64,000 nt of DNA from Diplonema japonicum (Eukaryota; Euglenozoa; Diplonemea; Diplonemida; Diplonemidae). Both the position numbers and the translations under genes were made by a program. Positions 28,668 to 38,119 of the stretch are shown piece after piece. The notes under the pieces were generated by a model, which saw nothing but the letters and a program-made list of their open reading frames with translations, had not been told where the DNA came from and did not search any database. How positions within the stretch are numbered: the first letter of the stretch is position 1; every line of letters starts with the position of its first letter. Where the stretch lies: assembly GCA_964019335.1 (NCBI GenBank), contig OZ025661.1, positions 710,001-774,000 on the forward strand, read 5' to 3'.

Positions 28668-30170
28668 ATGAACGCACCCTCAAAGATATCCGTGCCGAGC
28701 CAGTTTCAAAGCAGGTTCAAGGATCTCAAGGATGTTTACGTCTGGCGGTTGGTGGACAAGGTCACGACGGATGACACCAAGGAGGAGAAGGTTTTCGTGG
28801 TCTCTGACAAACACTTGTTTCTCTTCAACACGGAAGGGGTGATGAGCAGGCTGGCAAGGTTGTCGGACATCGAACTAGCTGCAAGGAACCACAGCGAAAA
28901 CAGCGAGACGATATGCATAAAATTCTTTAAAGAACTCGCCGAACCGAGTTTAATGTTGGTCCTCAAAAGCGACACGAGGAACCAAGGAAAGTCACAGGAC
29001 CCCCTTGTCGTCATCAACTACTTCAGAAAACTCGCGAGAAACGGCGAGGAGCTCGAAGTCCGCATGCTATCAGACAACAAAAAACCCGACGAGTTCAGGC
29101 CATGGACGAAACCACCGTCGTACCACCCGCCCATCGACAAGCTGAACAAGAAACGAGAATACCTCTTCAAAGGCTCTGTAAGACCACCACAAGCCCCACG
29201 GGCACCAAACACATATCAACCGGGAGATTATGTACAACTAGCCAGACTAACAGGCGAACATGAAGAGTTCAACGGAATGGCGGGCATTGTTTCAGAATAC
29301 GACGATAAAGCCGAGAAATACAAAGTCGCCTTCCCGTACCCAGTGAACATGCAAGCAATGGACACCCGAAATCTAGACAAACACCACTACGCCGTGGACC
29401 CGAACAGTGTTGCAAAAGAATTTCTCGTCCAACCCGGGGAACTGGGCCTTGCATTCTCAGAAGACCTGGTCATTACCGAAGTCGAACCGGGGAAACCAGG
29501 CGCAGCCGCTGGCATCCCGCTCGGGCGGAAAATCGTCGCGATAAACCACAAGTACGTTAAAACGATCCCGGTGGTCACGGAGGCTCATCAACAAGCGAAA
29601 CATCTACCTTACATTGTAACGGTGTCAGGGGAAGCGGATTTCGAAGATGAGGAGTATGGAGAAGGAGATGGAGAGGGTCATATACAACAGTTGGAAGAAC
29701 AGTTGTACGCGACACGGCTGTCGTTGGAGGATGTTCATAAAAAGTTGAGAGAGACGCAGGAGGAACGGGATCGTGCGATGGAGACTGCACGTCAGACGCA
29801 GATGATGTCCCCGCCGCATGTGAGCAGGGCGCCACCGCCGCCACGGCAAAAAACGGTTGTTCGACGGCAGCAGCCGTTGGAAGAGCACCTTGGTTCGCTT
29901 TTGCTTGACCACATTTCTTCTAGGAGAAGGAGGCCTTCTTACAGTAGCAGCCCGCCGCCTTCCTCGTCGCACCACTCGCACAGGACGCGGCTCGGTCCTT
30001 ACCGCACACCCGCCGGAAGCGGGCGGACGAACCCGGTCCGGTCAACTGACCCATTGGTCTCCGCGATTATTCATTCCACCAGGCATGGTGGTGACCCGCA
30101 TTTATTCACCACCCCCAGGAGGATACGGTCGCGGGCAGGTGATTTGGACAGTTTGTCGGCCATTCTTTAG
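28668..30170 (+). CDS. PH-like, SH3/KOW-like and PDZ-like protein, paralogue B
   Basis: 500 residues. The PH-like module at about 20-125 is clearly related to those in the protein at 21819: KVFVVSDKHLFLF, SRLARLSDIE, KFFKELAEPSL, RNGEEL, then the linker YLFKGSVRPP. Next is a small beta domain at about 183-248 (PGDYVQLAR, NGMAGIVSEYD) resembling SH3/KOW folds and similar in layout to the one in the metacaspase-like protein at 8770. One PDZ-like domain (252-320, PGELGLAFSEDLVITEV), a coiled coil (336-376) and a Pro/Arg/Ser-rich tail follow. The start is the ATG after an A-rich leader. Likely an adaptor or scaffold; no partner is evident from context. Confidence 0.8.
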   Translation: MNAPSKISVPSQFQSRFKDLKDVYVWRLVDKVTTDDTKEEKVFVVSDKHLFLFNTEGVMSRLARLSDIELAARNHSENSETICIKFFKELAEPSLMLVLKSDTRNQGKSQDPLVVINYFRKLARNGEELEVRMLSDNKKPDEFRPWTKPPSYHPPIDKLNKKREYLFKGSVRPPQAPRAPNTYQPGDYVQLARLTGEHEEFNGMAGIVSEYDDKAEKYKVAFPYPVNMQAMDTRNLDKHHYAVDPNSVAKEFLVQPGELGLAFSEDLVITEVEPGKPGAAAGIPLGRKIVAINHKYVKTIPVVTEAHQQAKHLPYIVTVSGEADFEDEEYGEGDGEGHIQQLEEQLYATRLSLEDVHKKLRETQEERDRAMETARQTQMMSPPHVSRAPPPPRQKTVVRRQQPLEEHLGSLLLDHISSRRRRPSYSSSPPPSSSHHSHRTRLGPYRTPAGSGRTNPVRSTDPLVSAIIHSTRHGGDPHLFTTPRRIRSRAGDLDSLSAIL

Positions 30171-30597
30171 TAAGGGATGGGAGAAGGAAAAAAATATTGA
30201 TTGAAATTTTGTCTTATCTCCGGCTGAAAAAAAAAAAGAAAGAAGCTTTTTTTTTTCACGATGTTCATTTTTTTCTCCCCCGTATTTTTTTTTTTGTTCT
30301 TGGAATTGCACATTTTGCACCCTAAGAAACTTTAAAAAAAAGAAGGGGGGGGGGGGGAAAGGGATGGGAAAGCTTGTCAGTCATTTCCCCTTATATCCTT
30401 TATTGTGTTCTCCCCCCTTTTTTTTGGGCGATGGGAGGAGAAAAGGGAAATACGTTTTCTTTTCTTTTTTCTCTCTCCCCCCCCCCCCCCGTTGTGTTTC
30501 AAAAGAAAGAAAAAAAGAAAAGAAAAGGAGAAAGGAAGGAAAGAATCAATCTGTCTTTCTTTCTTTTTATTTTTTTATTTACCTCCACCAAAATTTT
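30171..30597. other. Homopolymer intergenic region
   Basis: Nothing recognisable beyond A, T and C runs. Confidence 0.6.
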
Positions 30598-30755
30598 CAT
30601 GGGTGGGAGTGAAAATAAAAATTCACTTTATTTCACTCCTGACTTTATTTTCACGCTCCGGCTTCTAAAAGAAATTAGGCCCAGGAGTGAAAAAATTCTG
30701 ATAGCGTTAAAATAAGAAATATTGTTTCACTCCTGGGCCTAATTTAAGCAAAACC
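30598..30755 (+). repeat. R3-type hairpin at the left end of a YR element
   Basis: TTAGGCCCAGGAGTGAAA (30675-30692) is followed after 32 bases by its exact complement (30725-30742). The outer sequence (TTCACTTTATTTCACTCC) repeats the same motif. Similar hairpins mark the other R3 copies. Confidence 0.7.
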
Positions 30756-30786
30756 CTCCAAAAATTCCTACCAAGGTTCCTTTAGG

Positions 30787-31287
30787 ATGGGCAAGAACCC
30801 GACTGCACAGGAGGCAGACGCAGCAGAGTTCACCCCCTTCCAAGAGTCATACGAAAAGGAGTGGGCACGCTTTTGTGTGTTTCATAATTATAGGAAGGAA
30901 AAGAAGGGCCCGTCCGAAAGAAGAGGATTCTATTCTCTATTTCAGCGACATAAACAAGCAAGGCCTGCTGCCAGTTCAGTCCGGACGGTCCCTTATTCAA
31001 GGCTAAACTCGGTTGTGAAGAGGAATTACAACAAGCAGTTGCACGACCACCCCCGACTAAAGGTCCCCCTCAAGAGGTTCCAAGAAGGCAAGTCAACAAA
31101 AAAGGCGAACATCTTTGCCCAAGAGCAAATAACAGAATTCTTTAGCACCGAGGTATGGCATCGTCCGCCACGCTTATGCAGCGTTGATGTTCGCAGGAAA
31201 CATGTGCACTACCGAGGCACATATCCGACACCTGTTGTAATTGGTACCACCTGTACCTCCCACCCACTCAAATTTTGCTGTCGTTAA
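30787..31287 (+). CDS. N-terminal domain of a tyrosine-recombinase-like protein, truncated
   Basis: 166-residue ORF flanked by R3-type hairpins. Residues about 15-120 match, by memory of the pattern, the N-terminal DNA-binding domain of eukaryotic tyrosine recombinases (Crypton-like and their relatives): YEKEWARFCVFHN, then YSRLNSVVKRNYNK, KVPLKRFQEGKSTKKANIF and EQITEFF. The catalytic half is missing; the final 45 residues look frameshifted. A recombinase C-terminus lies separately at 25057-25257. It could be a deletion derivative or a small DNA-binding protein derived from such an element. Confidence 0.55.
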   Translation: MGKNPTAQEADAAEFTPFQESYEKEWARFCVFHNYRKEKKGPSERRGFYSLFQRHKQARPAASSVRTVPYSRLNSVVKRNYNKQLHDHPRLKVPLKRFQEGKSTKKANIFAQEQITEFFSTEVWHRPPRLCSVDVRRKHVHYRGTYPTPVVIGTTCTSHPLKFCCR

Positions 31288-31299
31288 ATAAAATATCGT

Positions 31300-31445
31300 A
31301 TTTGTGAATATAAGATTGATGATTTCACTTGTGGTGGCAGTTTTGACTCGTTAAACGTTATAACACTCGCTTCGCTCGTGATATAACCGTCACTCGTCAA
31401 AACCACTGCCACCACGCGTGAAATCATAGGATCTTATATTCACTA
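31300..31445 (+). repeat. Long hairpin at the right end of the YR/R3 element
   Basis: GAATATAAGAT, ATGATTTCAC, GTGGTGGCAGT and TTTTGAC on the left occur as complements in reverse order on the right, ending ATCTTATATTCAC. The loop contains CACTCGCTTCGCTCGTGATA. Confidence 0.75.
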
Positions 31446-32629
31446 AATAAATAGTTATTTTTTATTTCTTCTTCGTCTTTCTTTCCTTCATTTCTTGCAA
31501 AAAAAAAAAAAAAAAAAAAAAAGAAAAGAAAAATACAATTTTTTTTATTTTTAACCTGATACACACGGCGGACGTCCAATTTTGCAATTTTGATCCTGGG
31601 TGGAGTAAAAACGGGCAACAACGTGCAACCAGAGCAAAGTATGTATAACAGGAAGAATTTAAATTCACATTAAAAGGTGTGGAAGAGAGATGGCAGTATT
31701 TGCAATTCAAAAAATTTTCAAACGACAATTTTATTGCGCTTCCGTGCGCATCAGGTTAAATACTAGCAGGTGCAAAGGGTGCCCCCCCCCAAAAAAAGTT
31801 TTATGACAGAAAAGAATTCAACCTTTGCACGAAAGTACAAATCTAGCATGGCTGCACAACTTTTATACAGAAAAGGGGAAGAAGAAGAAAAGCCTCCCCC
31901 CAATTAATCTCTTCACGGCACGAAGTACAAAATCTAGATATCCTCTTTTGCACAAAAAAGAAAAATAAATTTTTAAGAAGCGGAGGCAGCTTTTTGTACT
32001 ATATCTCGAGTCAAAAGATGCAATATTGGGAGGGGGGGGAGGGATCCATTTTTTTCTAAAAGATTTATTATTTCCTCCGGATGGGGCTCGTCTCCCCTCT
32101 CGTCCCTTCTTTTTTTCTAAAAAGATAAAAGAGGGGGGTGAAGAAAAAAAAGAAAAAAAAAGATCTTTCTTGTTATTGGGAGTTTTTTTTTCTTTTCTCA
32201 AGTCCCATGTGCGTTGGGAGCGGGCGATGAAATATGGCAGGGAAAGGAGAATAATATATTCCCCCCCCTTTTTTTTTCTCCCTCCCCTCCTATTTATTTT
32301 TGGTTTTCCCCCCATGTGGAATTTTTCAGGTGCGCTTACAGTGTTCAAGCATGCCCCCCCTCCCCCTTTTTTTTCTCGTTAGGGAGGTCCATGTTTAAGG
32401 GGAAAAAAAGTAATAGAAGGTTGGGTATTGGGTTACGAGTGGTGGGGTTATTTTTTTTTTTTTTTTTTTTTTGTTTGTTGTTTCTCTTTTTTTTTCTTTT
32501 TTTTTCTCCCTATTATTCCCAATAGAAAACAACGCTGTCGAGACATGCGGAGGGGCATAAAAATAAGAAAGTAAGAAATAGTAGTACCCCCCCGCTTGTC
32601 ACCCGTTGTGGTAGCTTAGTTTCAGTTTG

Positions 32630-32665
<36 letters not shown>

Positions 32666-32733
32666 AAAAGAGGTTAATTTTTTTTTGGCACAGGTCCTAG
32701 CAAAATGTCAATGGATGATGCCCGTCCCCTCCC

Positions 32734-32770
<37 letters not shown>
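31446..32770. other. Unassigned low-complexity region
   Basis: Long A, T and C runs around short unique stretches. No gene or RNA recognised. Confidence 0.55.
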
Positions 32771-32777
<7 letters not shown>

Positions 32778-32893
32778 TTTATCTTTCAAAAAATGATTTT
32801 ATAACTATATGCAACTTGTGCCGAGCAAAAAACTTTCGCAGCTTTTTAAAAATCCTTTTGCGAACAACAAAGACATATAGTCATAAAGAATTT
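32771..32893 (+). repeat. R1 copy e
   Basis: Near-complete copy (ACAAATATTTATCTTTCAAA … CTTGTGCCGAGCAAAAAACT … GACATATAGTCATAAAGAAT), lacking the TTTTGCTCGTG part of the right arm. Confidence 0.8.
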
Positions 32894-32917
32894 TTTTTTT
32901 TTTCTCTTGGGTAGAGT

Positions 32918-33670
32918 CCTAACTCGACCCCTAAGTTTCTGAAATGCTCAAATTCCGCCCCCTAGGTTTCCAAAATGCTCAAAGTCCACCCCCTAAGTCT
33001 TCAAAACGCTCAAATCCCGCCCCCTAAGTTTCCAAAGTGCTCAAAGTCCGCCCCCTCAGGTTTTCAAATGCCCTAACTAGGCCCCTACGGTGGGAAACCG
33101 CTCAAAGTCAACCCCCTAGTTTTCAAAATGATCAAAAAACCCCCCCTTAGTTTCATGAATAACCCGATTGGGTCCCCTATGTTTCATTAATGCTCAACAA
33201 GGTTGTGCGCATGCATGTTCCTTAACAATAGGCAACTTGAAAGGAAAAGAAAAAGACAGCCTGGGTAACCAAGGCTACTTCTTAGAGGGCTGCGTCGAAG
33301 GTGTCTTCCTGTGTAAAAGATTACAGCTCTGCTTTGTGGCGTCAACGATGAACGTCCCTCTGAGGTCGACTTGGTGCTTCCCGTCACCTAAGTGCAAGAC
33401 CTAGGAAACTAAGGGGTCCGGATGTGAACATTTTGAAAACCAAGGGGGTCTACTTTGAGCATTTATGAAACTAAGGGGACTGAATTCACGCATTTTAAAA
33501 CTTAGGGGTCGAGTATGAGTTTTTTTGAAGACTTGGGGTACTACACAGAGATTTAAGAAACCTTGGGGACCGGATCAGAAACTTTTTCCTCCTTAAAGAG
33601 AGACCTTGAACATTTCTCAAACTAAGGGGGTGGATTTTGAGCATTTCTCAAACTTAGGGGTCAAGTTAGA
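32918..33670. mobile_element. Foldback-like element with inverted arrays of 31-base repeats
   Basis: The left arm (32918 to about 33198) holds about nine degenerate tandem units of roughly 31 bases, typical form CCCCCTAAGTTTCCAAAATG + CTCAAAGTCCG. The right arm (about 33401-33670) holds about eight units of the same family in the opposite orientation (ACTAAGGGGG … TTTTGAGCATT). About 200 bases of unrelated sequence lie between them. The outermost ends match as CTAACTCGACCCCTAAGTTT versus the complement of AAACTTAGGGGTCAAGTTAG. This is the architecture of foldback transposons. No transposase is encoded, and no target duplication is clear. Confidence 0.8.
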
Positions 33671-34356
33671 AGTTTTCTCTTTTCTCTTTTTTTTTTTCTT
33701 TTTTGTAACTAAGGTAACTTTTTTTTTTTTTGTTTGTTTGTTTTGCTGGCTGGGCATTGTACCGCTAGGAGGAGGGGGGGTTTTTTTTTTCTGTCTTTTT
33801 ACAAACCAACTGCTCCCTTATCATAGTGGTTTTCTTCTGTTTCTTTGTAAGAGGAAGGTTACCTGTTTTCCTGTTATTTTTCATTTTTTTCTTCTTTTTT
33901 TTTGGTTCTCGGTTTCTTTATCCCCCCCCCCCCCCCATTCTTTTTTCTTCTTTCCTGCAATCAGACCGTCAATTCTAATCTTGTTTTTTTTTTTTTTTTC
34001 TTTTTTTTTTCTCTTGTCTTCTTCTTTCTTTCTTTTTTTTCTTTTCTTTTCATCCCCCTCTCCCCTGTTCTCAGAAGACTGCAAGGAACAGAGATAATAT
34101 GGAAAAAAAAAAAGGAAAAGAAAAAGAAGAAAAAAAAACGAGGGGTGTCAGGGATCCCTATCGCCGCCTTTCTTTTTTTTCCTTCTCTTTTGATAACACC
34201 CCTCATCATAGTGATTTTAAAGCGGTTCCCACTCCCGTTTCCTTAATGTATAGCCACTTTTTTTCTTTTTTCTTTTTTTTCTCTTCCCCAAACAAATAAG
34301 AAAAAAAAGGAGAGGGGAAGAAAAGAAAAGAGAAAAAAAATCTGTTGTAAAAGAAG

Positions 34357-34388
<32 letters not shown>

Positions 34389-34389
34389 A
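33671..34389. other. Low-complexity intergenic region
   Basis: T-rich, then A-rich runs up to the SAPS gene start. Short repeated words (TATCATAGTG, CATCATAGTG) at 33817 and 34202 are also seen at 27856. Confidence 0.6.
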
Positions 34390-36786
34390 ATGTCGGGGTT
34401 TTTCCAGTTCTTCGAGCACACTTCGTCGAAAATAGACAAATTGCTCGAGGTGGAAAACCCGAACCTGGAGCAGGTGCTCACCAACCCGTTGTGCTTCCAG
34501 GAATGCATGACGGGCAACACGAAACTTCTCGGGTTCCTGTCCCTTGAAAGCAACGTTTCAATCATGTTGGACCTGATGCTGCTGCCACTGGACGAGGAAG
34601 TCCCATATTTGGCAGAGAATGAAGAACCAGAACCTGACGCAGACGATGAGGTACCTCATGGAGTGGACAGACGGGCAAGGCTTGCCTACGCTGCTTCTGA
34701 GGTGTTTGTAAGTGACGCTGTGACAGTACTGGAGACGGCATCCCGAGTCCCTGAGTTGCTCCTGAAGATTTTCAAGTTTTTAGACCAAAAAAACGCGCTG
34801 GATGAAAATCGAACCTATTTCGCAAAGGTTCTGACAGCCTTGCTCCGCACCAACGTATTCGCCGCCAGGGTAACAGGCTGGCTTTACATAGCCAAGGAAA
34901 CGGGTGAGTTCGACATCATAGCTAGCATCACTAGGCACATTTCTGTCGTTGGTGTACAGCAATGCCTCCTGACATTGTTGACACCCATTGACATCATGGA
35001 TGTCCCCCCTTCAAGAGCCTTCGTGAACTGGAGCATGGCCAACGGTTTGTTAGAAAGCATCATGGCGATCCTCGAAAACAAAACGGAGTCGGAAGAAGCC
35101 GACCAAGATAAAGCAGGTATTCTCTGGGTGGCTGTCGGGATCCTCTCTCTCGACACATATGGGCACCACCCCGAGATGCAAGCTGCACTAGTACCTTTCA
35201 TCACCTGGTTGTCATCCCACTCTCATGAAGATTCTTCCCCCTTCGTTCCTGCCGTAGTCGACCTTCTCACAGAAAGATGCAGAAGCAACCCAGACTCATC
35301 AATAATCCCTCTGGCCTCGGACATCCTTCACCGGGTGGCCCGCGCCTACACATTCCAGACCATCTACGCATCTGGTCAGTGCACCGACTCCAGGGTCATG
35401 ACCTACGGTTTGGAAAAGCTGTTGGAGGTTTGAAGAAAAAAAAAATATGGGTGACAGAAAAAAAAAAATTTTTTTTTTTGAACAGAGAGCAAGTGATTTC
35501 AAGAGTCTTTTGGAGAAGCCGCCCGCGGGTGTGCAACCTATACAGCTGCAGACAATCTCGATTAAACTGCCATTTGGTATGCGAAAAAAAATAAAAAAAT
35601 AAAAAAAAGGTTTAATGCGATTGAAAATATTGGAGCTAGTTAGAGCCATCGGGCTGGTTGAGCTGCCAGAGGTTTACATGTATGGAAAGAAGGGAGGGAA
35701 GAAAAACAAAACAAAACAAAAAAAAAAAAAAAAAAAAAAAAAAGGTGGTTCCTTGATGAAGGAATCCTCCCCCTCCTCCTGGAAATCTTCGATCAGCACC
35801 CACACAACAACTTGGTCCACAGCCTTGTGACTGGCACCATAAGGTCTTTGGTGTCTTCGAGCAACCCCGAAGTGGTAATGAGCACAAAAAAGAAAAAAAA
35901 GAAGAAGAAGAAAAAAAAAAACTACAGATAAAACGATTAAAAGAAACTGTCGACCCGGCAATGTGGGTGGCGAAGATGTACGAAGCAGGAAAGGATCCGG
36001 GTCGCGGTAGCTTTTCCGGGTTCATCTTCGAGCTCGCAAAGGTGATCTTAGAGAGGGGCGACCCGATTCTAAAAGAAGGGTATGTACTTTCTTTCTTTTT
36101 TGTATCTCAACAACAGCGTGGAATGTTGGGAAGACCTCAAGGTGGAGATCGGCGAGGAATCAGACCGCAGGATCGCTTCCAGCATCGACATCGATTTTAA
36201 CGCGGCGAGGTGGAGTGAGGCAGGAATGGGGAGGCCTCCTGGCGGAGACGACCAAGACGACAGTGAGGAAGTGGTGTGCTTAAAGCTTCCTGGAATGCCA
36301 CCTCCTCCCGCATTGGGGCAGGCATGGGAGGCGAACCCGGTGACAGAGCCTAGAGAACAGGGCATGGACTGGGGTTTCACACCTCAGGTTCCAAGCCCCT
36401 CCCAAGGCGTGGCAGAAGCGACAAACGGTGTAGGACAGGGAACCGAACAAGACTGCCCCGAGGAGGTAATCATGTTCCCCCCGCCTACCGATTTCGCCGC
36501 CTCCTCTCTCCCAGACCCTCCAGCACCTACTGTTTCGTCATCTCCGCCATGTGTTCCTGCAACCTCGGAACCACCTTTGAGGAATTTTGAAACGATGATG
36601 GCTACAATCTTGGCTGACAATGTCGACCTGTTTGGTGGGGCTGGTCCCAACAGCGGGAACCAACAACGACCGGGCTCTGCGAATTCCGAGGAAAATATGA
36701 CGCTGGCTCAGCTCAAGGTATGTGGAAGGTGAAAGGAACGGGGGAAATAATAATAATAATAATAGAATCAAACCTGGGTGATTGGG

Positions 36787-36817
<31 letters not shown>

Positions 36818-36942
36818 CCGTTGTGGTAGTTCCTGTGGCTTCTCCTTCTCCCTCTTCCTCCTCCACTGGCCCACAGCCAGCCCCGGTAGCATCCACAACT
36901 CCCACCGCACCTGTTGCAAACGCAGGCTGGCAACAGTTTTAG
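34390..36942 (+). CDS. SAPS-domain protein, PP6/Sit4 phosphatase regulatory subunit, seven exons
   Basis: Exons read as 34390-35427, 35486-35576, 35610-35679, 35745-35874, 35928-36079, 36117-36717 and 36790-36942, giving 744 residues with every junction in phase. Donors are GTTTGA, GTATGC, GTATGG, GTAATG, GTATGT and GTATGT; all acceptors are AG and four introns are largely poly-A. The N-terminus matches the SAPS family (SKIDKLLEVENPNLEQVL, FQECMTGNTKLLGFL, ASEVFVSDAV), and exons 2-5 continue it (LKILELVRAIGL, WFLDEGILPLLLEIF, HNNLVHSLV). SAPS proteins are regulatory subunits that target the PP6/Sit4 Ser/Thr phosphatase. The C-terminal third is acidic then Pro/Ser/Gln-rich. The start ATG sits immediately after a 40-base A run. 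Unspliced reading ends after exon 1 (347 residues), which would truncate the domain. Confidence 0.88.
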
Positions 36943-38013
36943 ATTTTTTTTTTCTTTTTCTTTGGGGAAAAAAAAGTGTTTTTTTTTTTTTTTTCTTTTT
37001 CTTCACAAGGGGCAGACCTGGAAGAAGAAAGAAAGGAAGAAGGAAGAAGGAAAAAGAATTATGAAAAAAAAAAAAAAAAAAAGAATAGTGTGGCACTCCC
37101 CTTATCTTCTCTTCCCTCTTCACCCCCCACTCCGCCCCTCTGTTTTACGCTTCTTGATCTAAATATTCGTGAATAGGCTTCGCAAAAAAAAAAAAAGAGA
37201 GAAAAAAAGGGTGTGAAGAGAGACCTTTACCGGTAGAATGGAACAAATCATCAGCTTGCGCTGGTCACGCTTCCCTGCTGTTTGTGGAGGGGCACCTTGT
37301 ATACACTGGACACAGAAGCGGTGTTCTTATCTTTTCTTTCCTTTGTGAGTTTTTTTTTTTTTTTTTTTCTTTTTTTTTTTTTTTTTCTTGCATACAGTTG
37401 AGGGGAAAAGAGTGAAAAAAAAAAAAAAAAGGGAGGGTGCAGTTGTGCTTTCACTTTTACTGTTCCTTTTGAATTTACTTTTTGAAAGAAAAATGGGTCG
37501 AACGAGTTGCCCCTATCGTGTTGTCAAATTGCTGAGCCTCAAATACAAAAAAGAAGAAAATCCCCCTTTACGGCCTTTTTCCTTGTAGTTCTCCACCCCC
37601 ACACTTTTTTTGTTTTCTTGTCCCCTTTCTTTTTGCGTCCCTACTTATCTGTTCAAATATGGTTCTTGGTTTAACTCTGTTATTTGGTTATTCTTTTCTT
37701 TTGCTTTCTTCTTTCCCCTCCCCCTTTTTCTTTTCCTCCCTTCTTTTTTCATTCTCTTTACTTGTCATTGCTCGTCTCGTCCATCACTTCTGATGTTGCT
37801 GTCTCCTGGTGCCACGCCTTCTTCTTCCCTTCCTTCTCGTCGGCTAGTTCCCACTGAACTCCCTGTGGAAGTCTGTTTAGGCCGCCCACATGGGCTTAGG
37901 GGTGAGCAGGGTTGCTGGCTGCACATGTGTGCTTCCAGGTGGGTCTCGTCTTGGGCCCGCCTTACTCGCGTAAGCGGAATCGAAGTATTTATTCCCCGCC
38001 CAGCGATTGTAAC
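36943..38013. other. Intergenic region before tRNA-Gly
   Basis: Low complexity to about 37480. Short open frames at 37239 and 37494 (MGRTSCPYRVVKLLSLKYKK) could be small exons but have no support. From 37770 to 38010 the sequence is of balanced composition without a recognisable gene. Confidence 0.5.
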
Positions 38014-38084
38014 GCGTAAATGGTCTAGTGGTAGAATGGCTCCCTGCCACGGAGTCGGCCCGGGTTCGATTCCCGGTTTACGCA
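38014..38084 (+). tRNA. tRNA-Gly (GCC)
   Basis: 71 bases. Acceptor GCGTAAA pairs with TTTACGC, discriminator A; anticodon loop CTGCCAC gives GCC; T arm CCGGGTTCGATTCCCGG. Followed by TTTTTT, a Pol III terminator. An identical gene lies at 63808, and both share CGCCC(A/G)GCGATTGTAAC upstream. Confidence 0.97.
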
Positions 38085-38119
38085 TTTTTTAAAACCTTGA
38101 AAACAGGGGGTTTTGGGGG

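Noticed and set aside
32918-33670. CRISPR-like array of about 31-base repeats
   Set aside because: Units are adjacent with no spacers, are strongly diverged, and reverse orientation halfway. The genomic setting is eukaryotic with no cas-like gene.
37765-38085. Antisense protein MRKPGIEPGPTPWQG, repeated near 63622-63879
   Set aside because: It is the reverse complement of the two identical tRNA-Gly genes, hence the identical peptides.
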